Of a stretch of DNA of 33,378 nt, positions 8,520-17,394 are shown piece by piece. The DNA comes from Methanosarcinales archaeon (lineage in GTDB: Archaea; Halobacteriota; Methanosarcinia; Methanosarcinales; Methanocomedenaceae): positions 1-33,378 of the forward strand of contig JAUWRA010000007.1 of assembly GCA_030610815.1 (NCBI GenBank), written 5' to 3'. The notes beneath the pieces are model-generated. The model saw only the letters and a list, made by a program, of their open reading frames with translations, did not search any database and was not told the DNA's origin. Both the position numbers and the translations under genes were made by a program. The first letter of the stretch is position 1; each line of letters begins with the position of its first letter.

Positions 8520-9406
8520 AACTGTCTGTTTCGCATCCACCCCACATAAAACAGGGAGTAACTGTCAAGACCATAATGTGGAGCAAAATAGCGATACTGA
8601 TGGCTGTCAGCCTGATGGCAGTTTTTGTGTTCGGTTTGTCAGCTCTGGCAATGATATTGGTAAGTACCATATCTGCGGTAATCACTGAAGCAGGCATCCA
8701 GAAATTGACAAAGCAGGAATTGACAATAAAAGATGGAGATGCTGTTTCAATAGGCATGCTAATTGCACTGCTGTTGCCCCATACGGTTCCGATATGGGTT
8801 CCGGCAATTGGAGCATTTTTTGGTGTTGCCCTGGTAAAACATGCTTTTGGCGGTCTTGGATCTACATTATTTAATCCAGCGATAGCTGCCTGGGTATTTA
8901 TGAACATGTCGTGGGGAGCGTTAACAAAAATAAGTTCAGTATCGCATATCGGCTCAGCATCATATAATATACTGTTTTTAGGCAAGTATTCAGACGTTAT
9001 ATTTGAATCTGGAGCAGGGACGCTGGCAGAAGTATCATCTTTCATTTTGGTTATTGGCGGTGTATACCTCATATATAAGAAATATATCGACTGGCGTATC
9101 CCATCCAGTTTTATTGTCACTACGGTTGTGATGGCTTTATTGCTTGGAGAGGACCTGTCATATGTGATAACTGGAATGCTTTTCCTTGGAGTGTTCATAC
9201 TTGCCACCGAAACTGCCACATCTCCAATCACGAAAAACGGTAGATTCATTTATGGTTTATTGTGCGGCGTACTGACTGTAATGTATGGATTTATTAGTTG
9301 CAATTATGTGGTGGCTGTCCTGTATGCCGTATTCTTCGCCAATGCCGTTGCGCCATTTATTGAAAAGAATACATCCCCTAAGCCTGTTGATGAGGTGGCA
9401 TTGTGA
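8516..9406 (+). CDS. rnfD: Rnf complex subunit D
   Basis: 296-aa polytopic; 'FNPAIAAWVFMNMSW', 'LATETATSPITKNGRFIYG'; position in rnf operon. Confidence 0.92.
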   Translation: MKLSVSHPPHIKQGVTVKTIMWSKIAILMAVSLMAVFVFGLSALAMILVSTISAVITEAGIQKLTKQELTIKDGDAVSIGMLIALLLPHTVPIWVPAIGAFFGVALVKHAFGGLGSTLFNPAIAAWVFMNMSWGALTKISSVSHIGSASYNILFLGKYSDVIFESGAGTLAEVSSFILVIGGVYLIYKKYIDWRIPSSFIVTTVVMALLLGEDLSYVITGMLFLGVFILATETATSPITKNGRFIYGLLCGVLTVMYGFISCNYVVAVLYAVFFANAVAPFIEKNTSPKPVDEVAL

Positions 9407-9942
9407 AAATGGATAAGGAAATGGGTGTGGTGCTGTTAAAACTGGTGGTATTGTCAGTAGTTGCCGCAGCAGTTCTCGGTGCCGTCTATATTCCCACACA
9501 AGTGCAGTTAAAGATATATCAACAAGAGCAAAAAGAACTGGCCCTCGTAGATGTAATGCCTTTAGCAGACCATTTTGATCCTGTGAGATCCGGAGAGGAA
9601 ATATTATATTACAGAGCTCTCGATGCTGATAACAATCTGGTGGGATATAGTTTTTTCCATGACCAGAGCGGCTCGCAGGATATGATCACTATTGCAGGCG
9701 GCATTGATACTGAATACAAAGTGAGTGGAATAAAAATCATGTCACATGCTGAAACTCCGGGTCTGGGTGCAAAGATAACTGAACTCGCATTCACAGACCA
9801 GTTCATAGGAGTAGCCCAATCTGATCTAATGCTTTCCAAGAACGATGGTGCAATAGATGCAATTACAGGTGCCACTGTTTCTTCCGTGGCTGTGATAGAT
9901 GGAATACAGGCAAAAATTTTGGAAATTAAAGCAAATGAATGA
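9403..9942 (+). CDS. rnfG: Rnf complex subunit G (FMN-binding)
   Basis: 179 aa; 'HAETPGLGAKI' and flavinylation motif 'DAITGATVSS'. Confidence 0.93.
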   Translation: MKMDKEMGVVLLKLVVLSVVAAAVLGAVYIPTQVQLKIYQQEQKELALVDVMPLADHFDPVRSGEEILYYRALDADNNLVGYSFFHDQSGSQDMITIAGGIDTEYKVSGIKIMSHAETPGLGAKITELAFTDQFIGVAQSDLMLSKNDGAIDAITGATVSSVAVIDGIQAKILEIKANE

Positions 9943-9961
9943 ACTATAGATGGGACTTATC

Positions 9962-10591
9962 ATGGCAGAAAAGACAATTTTGGGTGAATATCTTAGAGGA
10001 ATAGTAAAGGATAATCCTGTGCTTGCTCTTGTACTGGGATTATGTCCTGCTCTTGCGGTCACAACATCTGTAGAGAACGCTATAGGTATGTCAGGTGCGG
10101 CTTTATTTGTACTGTTAGGGTCAAACGTAATGATATCTGCGCTAAGAAAACAAATACCTCCAATAATCCGCATACCGATGTTTATTATAATAATATGTAC
10201 TTTTGTTACTATCATCGATATGGTGATGGAAGCCTATACACCTCCGCTGTATAAGGCACTGGGAATATTCATACCCTTGATAGTGGTCAACTGTATTATT
10301 ATAGGTCGTGCCGAAGCCTATGCAATCAAGAACAATGTAAAATACTCCATTGTCGATGCATTTGGGATTGGGACCGGTTTTTTAGTCGTTCTGGTGGCGA
10401 TCGGAGCCATAAGGGAATTATTAGGTACAGGGGCCATTGTGTTATTTGGATTTAAATTGATCAGTATACCAATATATTCAGATACTCCGGCTACATTCAT
10501 GATATTGCCTGCCGGAGCATTCATGACCATCGGTGTCTTGATGGCATTAGTTAATTACAACCGTATCAGAAAACTGAAAAAGGGGGCATAG
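9962..10591 (+). CDS. rnfE: Rnf complex subunit E
   Basis: ORF open from 9950; 'NPVLALVLGLCPALAVTTSVENAIGMSGAALFV'; start at 9962 (MAEKTILGEY) likely. Confidence 0.93.
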   Translation: MAEKTILGEYLRGIVKDNPVLALVLGLCPALAVTTSVENAIGMSGAALFVLLGSNVMISALRKQIPPIIRIPMFIIIICTFVTIIDMVMEAYTPPLYKALGIFIPLIVVNCIIIGRAEAYAIKNNVKYSIVDAFGIGTGFLVVLVAIGAIRELLGTGAIVLFGFKLISIPIYSDTPATFMILPAGAFMTIGVLMALVNYNRIRKLKKGA

Positions 10592-10594
10592 TAA

Positions 10595-11182
10595 ATGGAG
10601 GATGTCAGCTTATTTGCCATAGCAATAAACGGTATTTTTGTTAAGAACTTCTTGCTTGTCCAGTTCCTGGGATTGTGCTCATTCCTGGGTGTGTCAAAGG
10701 AGACAAAAAGTGCAGTAGGCATGTCGGCTGCCGTGATGTTTGTGATGATATTGGCTTCAACGGCTGCATTTTTAATATATGAGTTTCTTCTGAAACCTTT
10801 TGGGCTTACGTTTTTGACAACCATCAGTTTTATCATCATAATCGCCGCCCTTGTACAGCTGGTGGAATTCATTATTCGTAAATTCAGTCCTCCCCTGTAC
10901 AGGTCGCTGGGGATATTCCTGCCCCTGATAACCACCAACTGCGCCATACTTGGTGTAGTGATACTTAATGTAAGGCTTGAATACGGCTTTATTGAGAGTG
11001 TTTTCTACGGTTTTACAGCCGGTGTAGGTTATACTATGGTCATGCTGCTTATGTCTTCGATCCGAGAAAAGTGCACTGTGCTCAGGATACCCGAAGCTGT
11101 CCAGGGTATCCCACATGCTTTCTTTATTACCACATTGCTTTCAATGGCTTTTGTTAACTTCTTCGGAGTGATCCCAACATGA
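10595..11182 (+). CDS. rnfA: Rnf complex subunit A
   Basis: 195 aa; 'INGIFVKNFLLVQFLGLCSFLGVSKETKSAVGMSAAVMFVM'. Confidence 0.94.
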   Translation: MEDVSLFAIAINGIFVKNFLLVQFLGLCSFLGVSKETKSAVGMSAAVMFVMILASTAAFLIYEFLLKPFGLTFLTTISFIIIIAALVQLVEFIIRKFSPPLYRSLGIFLPLITTNCAILGVVILNVRLEYGFIESVFYGFTAGVGYTMVMLLMSSIREKCTVLRIPEAVQGIPHAFFITTLLSMAFVNFFGVIPT

Positions 11183-12000
11183 CCGGTACGTTACTGATCG
11201 CCCAATCAGCAATGGTGATCGGAGGTATAGGATTTTTGGTAGGTATCGTACTTATATGGGCATCAATAAAATTTGCAGTAGAGACAAATCCACTTGTGGA
11301 TGAAGTCATTGAAGTATTGCCAGGTGCCAATTGCGGTGCCTGCGGATATGCGGGGTGTGCTGATTTCGCTGAAAAAGTTGTTGAAGAAACAGCACCAATT
11401 GATGGATGTCCTGTGGGTGGTTTTGATGTTGTAAAAGAGATCGGCGCGAAGTTGGGTCAGGAAGTTAAAGAAGCAGAAAGCATATATCCATTTGTCAGGT
11501 GCAACGGTGGTGTGCACTGTACAGATAAGATCGATTATGTGGGCATCGATGACTGCAGGGCTGTCATGATGATATCAGACGGTGAAAAAGGATGTAGCTA
11601 TGGATGTGTAGGGAGGGGAACCTGTGTGCGTGCGTGTCCGTTTGGTGCAATTACCATTGGTGATGACCGCCTTCCACATATTAATAAGAATATGTGTAAA
11701 AGCTGCGGTATATGTGTTGATGAATGTCCCAACGACATATTGGTTATGGCAAACGAGACTGAAACAGTGCATGTGCTGTGCCGGTCGAATGATAAAGGAA
11801 AGCTTGTAAAATCAGTATGTGAATTCGGATGTATCGGATGCCGCATATGTGCCAAGAACTGTCCGGAAGATGCAATTACTGTAACCGGGTTTTTAGCAGA
11901 GATCGATCAGGAGAAATGTACAAACTGCGGTCTATGTGTGGATAATTGTCCGCAAAAAACAATTGAAATGATCTCTACATCTGTTGAAGCCGCAGCCTGA
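11179..12000 (+). CDS. rnfB: Rnf complex subunit B (iron-sulfur)
   Basis: 273 aa; 'PGANCGACGYAGCADFAEKV' plus several 4Fe-4S motifs. Confidence 0.94.
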   Translation: MTGTLLIAQSAMVIGGIGFLVGIVLIWASIKFAVETNPLVDEVIEVLPGANCGACGYAGCADFAEKVVEETAPIDGCPVGGFDVVKEIGAKLGQEVKEAESIYPFVRCNGGVHCTDKIDYVGIDDCRAVMMISDGEKGCSYGCVGRGTCVRACPFGAITIGDDRLPHINKNMCKSCGICVDECPNDILVMANETETVHVLCRSNDKGKLVKSVCEFGCIGCRICAKNCPEDAITVTGFLAEIDQEKCTNCGLCVDNCPQKTIEMISTSVEAAA

Positions 12001-12003
12001 TGA

Positions 12004-13470
12004 TTACTGTGTATAAATATAGACATCACAGTATTCATCACCATGGCTGAGTAATTTAATTGCATCTACGTCTGCTAAATCACCAAATGCGTATTCAATT
12101 GCACCTTTGAATATTTCCCTGTGCATATGACATTTATTTGGATCATTTGCATATGCGCATTCATGGACTGTGTACCTTAAAGAATTTGGCCGCAATTCCC
12201 AATTTGACTTTATCTGTCTATCAGCCGGCTCGATTGCTTTTTTGAAAGTTTGGATATCCCAGTATTTTGATCCATATTTTTGTTCATACTGAATCATAAG
12301 CATCCTGCCCAGTCCCCGTCCGAAACTCTTTATCTGTTCAATGAAATCAATATCCTTAACGGTTCTTAGAAAATCTACAAATTCTGATATTATTTTTTGC
12401 ACAACTTCCCCATTTTCAGATAATTTCCTGAATAGTTCCTGTGTTTTATCTTCAATTTCAGGATGATGTCTCAAATAAATAAATGTACTTGTAATTTCCG
12501 CATCATAGTTATGACCACTACCTTCCAGTATATTGATGAAAACATTTTTAATATTTTCAACAGCTTTCATATTCCTGAAGCCATGCCTGATCTTGAGATT
12601 TTCTCCTTCTACATATACCTTGTTTACCACTCGTGAGGTTTCGGAAGTAATCTTTATTGTATGGAGAAAACGGGATAAGGGCATATCTTCTAAAGGCTGG
12701 CTGGTTGCACTTTCTATAGTAAATAACGCTCTTGGTATCTTGCCGGACATAAGGTCTTCATAAAAATTTTTTTGAATGGAAACTAGATTATAGTTAGTAG
12801 CACTGTGCTCCCCGATAAGCCGATTCCAAAAATTAGGATGAGATTTTAATTCCTTTTCGATATGTACCATATATCCCAGATTATCAATTAGATCCTGACG
12901 GGCCTCATCAGTTGATGATTTTAATTTTAATTCAATTTCAAGTTCACCTAACTGGGGATGAACTGAAACAATACCCAGTTTTTTATAAATAGCTAAAAAT
13001 TCACCAAGCATTCTTGCCAGGTGATATATATTTTCTTTATGTGTACCTGTGAATGTCACAGTGGCATTGGTGGGATTATCGTCATTATCACAGTCGATCA
13101 TAACCTCAACATGCCATCCAAAATCCCGGCACATATTATTAATAAAATCTTCAAGTTCAGTGATAGAAGTGATACTAAAAGGATCAATTATGTAGTCAAG
13201 TATCTGTTTATCAATAATTAATCCCCGTGTTTTTTTTAAAAGCCACTGGAATAAAGGCACCTGGATAATAACCTGGTCTTCCTGTATCTCCTTTAAAGTA
13301 GTGATTAATGATTTCGCATCTTCAACAGTAGGATAATATTGAAGAGCAATACTTGTCAATTCTATAGCATCCCGAATTGCAGCACTTAAATTACCGTTGT
13401 GCTTGTCGATCAAGGACTGTATTTTTTTTACATTTTCGTCCTCAAGTGCGATGTGTTTCCTTTGTACCAT
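12004..13470 (-). CDS. Putative transcriptional regulator: ribbon-helix-helix-like N-terminus, V4R-like Cys-containing C-terminus
   Basis: 488 aa; N-term 'KHIALEDENVKKIQSLIDKHNGNLSAAIRDAIELT'; C-term 'CAYANDPNKCHMHREIFKGAIEYAFGDLADVDAIKLLSHGDEYCDVYIYTQ'. Confidence 0.6.
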   Translation of the reverse strand: MVQRKHIALEDENVKKIQSLIDKHNGNLSAAIRDAIELTSIALQYYPTVEDAKSLITTLKEIQEDQVIIQVPLFQWLLKKTRGLIIDKQILDYIIDPFSITSITELEDFINNMCRDFGWHVEVMIDCDNDDNPTNATVTFTGTHKENIYHLARMLGEFLAIYKKLGIVSVHPQLGELEIELKLKSSTDEARQDLIDNLGYMVHIEKELKSHPNFWNRLIGEHSATNYNLVSIQKNFYEDLMSGKIPRALFTIESATSQPLEDMPLSRFLHTIKITSETSRVVNKVYVEGENLKIRHGFRNMKAVENIKNVFINILEGSGHNYDAEITSTFIYLRHHPEIEDKTQELFRKLSENGEVVQKIISEFVDFLRTVKDIDFIEQIKSFGRGLGRMLMIQYEQKYGSKYWDIQTFKKAIEPADRQIKSNWELRPNSLRYTVHECAYANDPNKCHMHREIFKGAIEYAFGDLADVDAIKLLSHGDEYCDVYIYTQ

Positions 13471-13547
13471 AGTAAGAATCCCGTCGTAGATTGATTGAAA
13501 TTAATGTATTTTTACAGAGAATGATGTTCCTTTGTTACCCATCTAAT

Positions 13548-13620
13548 CTTATATATCTATTTGTTGAACAATGATGAACTAATTATTTATTTGAATGAAC
13601 ATTATATGAAATATATGAAC
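13548..13620 (-). promoter_or_regulatory. Minus-strand promoter region: TATA-like ATATATAAG (13548-13556) preceded by phased GTTCA(T) motifs
   Basis: TGAAC on + strand at 13565, 13575, 13596 and 13616; on the minus strand AATTGTTCATAT and TAATGTTCATTC are 20 bp apart. Confidence 0.55.
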
Positions 13621-13788
13621 AATTATGATTAATGATGATGAATAGTATGTGTTTTTCCCCTTTATAGCTTTATTGTCGTTCTCATTGTGCTAATTTGGAA
13701 AAATTATGATGCTCACATATATACGATGGCCATTACAAAATGAAAATTAGACGTGAAAAACCTTAATGGTTCAAGGAGGAAGAATATC

Positions 13789-14712
13789 ATGAAATTAGTA
13801 AACAAAATCCAACTGGTAATCGATCGGTCTGAAAACTCAGATAATGCCACTTCACAAGCCATGAAGATGGCAAAGAAACTCGATGCAGAGGTTTCATCAC
13901 TATATGTGGTAAATACTCATATGCATCAAACCCCTAATGTTATCGAAGCCATGGTACGCACAGGGAAGAAACATCTTGAAAACCTGAAAGATCTGGCAAA
14001 TAATATCGGAGTTAATATGTCCAAATCCAAGGTTCTTGTGGGTGGTCCTACCCATGATATCCTGAAAGAGGCAAATGCCAATCACTCAGATTTCCTGATC
14101 ATGGGAGCTGGAGAGAACAGTCCGAAAGGTAGTGTACAGGCAAAATTGATCCGTAAAGCCAAGTCCAACCTTATGCTTGTGAGAGACAATTCGGATGACC
14201 AGGATCTGAAAAAGATACTGCTTCTCACCAATGATACTGAACTGGAAAAGGCACCTTTATTTGCAGCAAACCTGTCCAAAGAATTTGGCGCAGAACTTAC
14301 TGCTTGCCATGTTGTAGATGTGGAAGAGGGATTGATCAAAGAAAGAGTGGTCTATCTGCCGGAAGCTGCAGGTCGATCAGGTAATATGTCACGCAGAGGG
14401 CTTGGTGAGAATGTTACACTTTCACCGACTTTGATCCAGAAGCTGAAAAATGACCTTACCATGGAAGGTTATAAAGTGACAGACACTGTCGCAGAAATTG
14501 CAAAGACTGTGGGTGTTGACACTAAGTCAGTAGTCCTGAATGGTAAGCCTGCTGAAGAAATTATCAGGTTTGCCAGGGAAAATGACTTTGACCTTATAAT
14601 CATGGAACACACAAAGAGGGGCAGACTCTCACAGCTTATTTCGGGAAGTGTTCCTGAAAAGGTTGCAAGAAATGTTCCTTGTTCAGTGTTGATGGTAAAC
14701 AGCGCATCATAA
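13789..14712 (+). CDS. Universal stress protein, tandem UspA domains
   Basis: ORF open from 13753 (GTG); ATG at 13789 follows AAGGAGGA; two USP-like domains ending 'SGSVPEKVARNVPCSVLMVNS'. Confidence 0.88.
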   Translation: MKLVNKIQLVIDRSENSDNATSQAMKMAKKLDAEVSSLYVVNTHMHQTPNVIEAMVRTGKKHLENLKDLANNIGVNMSKSKVLVGGPTHDILKEANANHSDFLIMGAGENSPKGSVQAKLIRKAKSNLMLVRDNSDDQDLKKILLLTNDTELEKAPLFAANLSKEFGAELTACHVVDVEEGLIKERVVYLPEAAGRSGNMSRRGLGENVTLSPTLIQKLKNDLTMEGYKVTDTVAEIAKTVGVDTKSVVLNGKPAEEIIRFARENDFDLIIMEHTKRGRLSQLISGSVPEKVARNVPCSVLMVNSAS

Positions 14713-14730
14713 AATCAGAATGTTTCACAT

Positions 14731-14775
14731 CTCCCATCTAACGGGTGGGAGAAGTGTTATTTTTTTACGTTTTTG
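14731..14775 (+). terminator. Stem-loop followed by T-rich tract
   Basis: CTCCCA-TCTAACGGG-TGGGAG then TTATTTTTTTACGTTTTT downstream of uspA. Confidence 0.5.
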
Positions 14776-15032
14776 TATTGTTTTATGCAAAAATGTATCA
14801 ATTAGTTACAACTATTTTTAAATTATAAAAGAAATTTTAAACCACAATATATTAATATGACATATGAATCTTAGGTAAAACTTGGTTAAATCTGGCATTT
14901 TTGTTAATGCCTGGATTGACTTGAAGATATAGGATCATACTCCACATCAAGAAAATGCTCGCTAACGCACGCATTTACTTAGAGTACATGGTCTTATAAA
15001 TTAAATACAACAAAAGATCAGGAAAGATATGA

Positions 15033-15524
15033 ATGAAATTCACGAAATTCTTAGCATTATTTATCCTGTTATTTTCATTCTGGTTATTATTGTCTACAAA
15101 ATTTGAAGGATGGTTCCATTTATTTTTTGGCCTGCTAAGTACGGCACTTGTTACACTGTTCACATATGATATGGTGTTTGTAAGTGAGGATAGAGGGAAT
15201 AATATTAAAAAGCTATTCAGGTTCGCTTTGTATCTCCCCTGGATTTTGTACCAGATCATACTTGCGAACGTGGATGTTGCAAAAAGGGTTCTTGACCCCA
15301 AAATGCCCATCGACCCTCGAATGATAACATTTAGATCTGTTCTGAAAACCGACCTTTCAAAGACAACACTTGCCAATTCCATCACATTGACCCCCGGTAC
15401 TGTAACTATCGATATAGATGAAGATACTTTTTTAATTCATGCTATTGCTAAGGAGTCGGCTGACGATCTGCTTGAGGGCACCATGGAGAGAAAAGTAGCA
15501 CATGTGTTTATGGAGGATGAATAG
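15033..15524 (+). CDS. mrpE: Mrp/Mnh antiporter subunit E (MbhA-like)
   Basis: 163 aa; 'FEGWFHLFFGLLSTALVTLF', 'TLANSITLTPGTVTIDIDED'. Confidence 0.92.
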   Translation: MKFTKFLALFILLFSFWLLLSTKFEGWFHLFFGLLSTALVTLFTYDMVFVSEDRGNNIKKLFRFALYLPWILYQIILANVDVAKRVLDPKMPIDPRMITFRSVLKTDLSKTTLANSITLTPGTVTIDIDEDTFLIHAIAKESADDLLEGTMERKVAHVFMEDE

Positions 15525-15767
15525 ATGGAAGATTTATTTTTGCTGGCAGGGTTGCTACTCATATTAACCAGTTTTCTCTCGCTTTATCGTGCCATACACG
15601 GGCCAGGTATATTTAACAGGATAATTGCAGTGAACGTGATCGGCACCAAGACCATACTGTTATTGGTGCTTATTGGATTTATCTACGGCAGACCCCATTT
15701 CCTGGACATTGCACTGGTGTATGCACTATTGAATTTCATAATGACCATAGCAGCAACAAAATATTGA
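15525..15767 (+). CDS. mrpF: Mrp antiporter subunit F (MbhB-like)
   Basis: 80 aa; 'YRAIHGPGIFNRIIAVNVIGTKTILLLVLIG'. Confidence 0.88.
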   Translation: MEDLFLLAGLLLILTSFLSLYRAIHGPGIFNRIIAVNVIGTKTILLLVLIGFIYGRPHFLDIALVYALLNFIMTIAATKY

Positions 15768-15768
15768 G

Positions 15769-16086
15769 GTGAACAACATGCTCATAACTGTAATAAATGT
15801 GATTTCTGCGGTGTTTATAATCGTTGGTTTATTTTTCATTGTAGTTGGCACTATAGGTTTACTACGGCTTCCTGATTTTTATTCAAGGATGCATGCTACT
15901 GGAAAATGCGACACTCTCGGAGTAGGATTGACTATCATCGGATTAATAATCTACAATGGTTTCAACTTTATCAGTGTAAAACTGCTCTTTTTAGTCGTTT
16001 TCATTTTCGTGGCCAATCCTGTAGCCACCCATGCAATTGCAAGAGCAGCATATAAAGTCGGATTACAACCATGGAGGCGGCAATAA
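15769..16086 (+). CDS. mrpG: Mrp antiporter subunit G (MbhC-like)
   Basis: 105 aa; 'GTIGLLRLPDFYSRMHATGKCDTLGVGLTIIG', 'NPVATHAIARAAY'. Confidence 0.92.
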   Translation: MNNMLITVINVISAVFIIVGLFFIVVGTIGLLRLPDFYSRMHATGKCDTLGVGLTIIGLIIYNGFNFISVKLLFLVVFIFVANPVATHAIARAAYKVGLQPWRRQ

Positions 16087-16087
16087 T

Positions 16088-16333
16088 ATGATCTGGGCTC
16101 TTGATATTGCCATGCTGTTCTTCCTTGTAGTTGCAGCACTGGCCGCTATTTCAGTAAAGGATCTGCTCAGTGCAGTAATAATCCTGTCATTATACAGCCT
16201 TATCATGGCCATCGTATGGGTGGAACTGCGGGCCGTAGATGTCGCGTTTACGGAAGCATCAGTGGGAGCAGGCATTACCACTGTGCTCTTCATTTTTGCT
16301 CTGGTCAGGACCACAGGGAGGTCTGAAGATTGA
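16088..16333 (+). CDS. Stand-alone DUF4040/MbhD-like subunit (equivalent to part of the MrpA C-terminus)
   Basis: ORF open from 16031, ATG 16088; 'AISVKDLLSAVIILSLYSLIMAIVWVELRAVDVAFTEASVGAGITTVLFIFAL'. Confidence 0.88.
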   Translation: MIWALDIAMLFFLVVAALAAISVKDLLSAVIILSLYSLIMAIVWVELRAVDVAFTEASVGAGITTVLFIFALVRTTGRSED

Positions 16334-16602
16334 GGATATTGCCATTGATCACCGTATTACTTGTCGGGGCTCTGCTGATATGGTCGGCACAGGACATGCC
16401 TGACATGGGAGATCCCAATGCCCCGACAAACCTGCATGTTGCGCCATATTATATTGAGCACAGCGAAGAAGAAGTAGGCGTTCACAACATAGTATCAGCC
16501 ATTCTGGCAGATTACAGGGGTTACGATACTCTTGGAGAGACCACAGTGATATTTACTGCCGGTGTATCAGTCCTGCTCTTGCTAAGGAGGCGGGAAGATT
16601 GA
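16330..16602 (+). CDS. MbhE-like subunit (equivalent to the extreme C-terminus of MrpA)
   Basis: 90 aa; 'NIVSAILADYRGYDTLGETTVIFTAGVSVLLLLRR'. Confidence 0.85.
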   Translation: MRILPLITVLLVGALLIWSAQDMPDMGDPNAPTNLHVAPYYIEHSEEEVGVHNIVSAILADYRGYDTLGETTVIFTAGVSVLLLLRRRED

Positions 16603-17042
16603 AGGAGGAAGACGTGATCATCAGGACGGTTATCAGGTTGATGATACCCTTTATCCAGATATTTGGGTTGTATGTGATATTTCACGGTGGCAGCGGTCCA
16701 GGTGGCGGATTCCAGGGCGGTGTGATCCTGGCAGCCAGCATGATCCTGTATGTCATGGCCTTTGGGGTCACTGAAGGAAGGAGAAAGCTGACAGAAAAGA
16801 CCAATATGATCATGCGCTCAACAGGCGTGTTAATTTTTTCAGGGATCGGGTTACTGGCAATTATTTTCGGAGGAAAATACTTGGATTACGGGGCAGTACC
16901 CCTGCCTTTCGTACATGATGTTGTAAAAGTCAGGGAACTCTTGATAGATGGCGGAGTTGAAGTTGGTATAGGTATCACAGTAATGGCTGTGATGGTCACC
17001 ATATTCCTTGAATTCTATCCCGGAGGTACCAGTGATGATTGA
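16599..17042 (+). CDS. mrpB: Mrp antiporter subunit B (MbhF-like)
   Basis: 147 aa; 'PFIQIFGLYVIFHGGSGPGGGFQGGVILAASMILYVMAFG'. Confidence 0.92.
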   Translation: MKEEDVIIRTVIRLMIPFIQIFGLYVIFHGGSGPGGGFQGGVILAASMILYVMAFGVTEGRRKLTEKTNMIMRSTGVLIFSGIGLLAIIFGGKYLDYGAVPLPFVHDVVKVRELLIDGGVEVGIGITVMAVMVTIFLEFYPGGTSDD

Positions 17043-17394
17043 AGATTTGATCCTTGCCAAATACAATTACTGGATATATGTGACCCTGATGATGATTGGG
17101 TTCTATGCTGTCATTGCCAAGAATAACCTTGTTAAAAAAGTGATCGGATTGAATATTTTCTCCACAGCCATATTTCTTTTTTATATATCAATAGGGGATG
17201 TGATCGGCGGTACTGAGCCTATTTATATCCATGGGGAGGATGTGGTTTACGTAAATCCTATCCCTCACGTATTGATACTCACAGGAATTGTAGTCAGTGT
17301 AAGTATTACAGCAGTGGCCCTGGCCTTGATCATAAAGATATATGAGGAGTTCGGGACCATCGAAGAAGACCAGATACTGGAGTTGCAGTCATGA
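17035..17394 (+). CDS. mrpC: Mrp antiporter subunit C (NuoK/MbhG-like)
   Basis: ORF open from 17008; ATG 17035; 'PIPHVLILTGIVVSVSITAVALALIIKIYEEFGT'. Confidence 0.9.
   Translation: MIEDLILAKYNYWIYVTLMMIGFYAVIAKNNLVKKVIGLNIFSTAIFLFYISIGDVIGGTEPIYIHGEDVVYVNPIPHVLILTGIVVSVSITAVALALIIKIYEEFGTIEEDQILELQS

Noticed and set aside
8497-9249. 250-aa minus-strand ORF
   Set aside because: Antisense shadow of rnfD; low-complexity hydrophobic translation and no recognisable domain.
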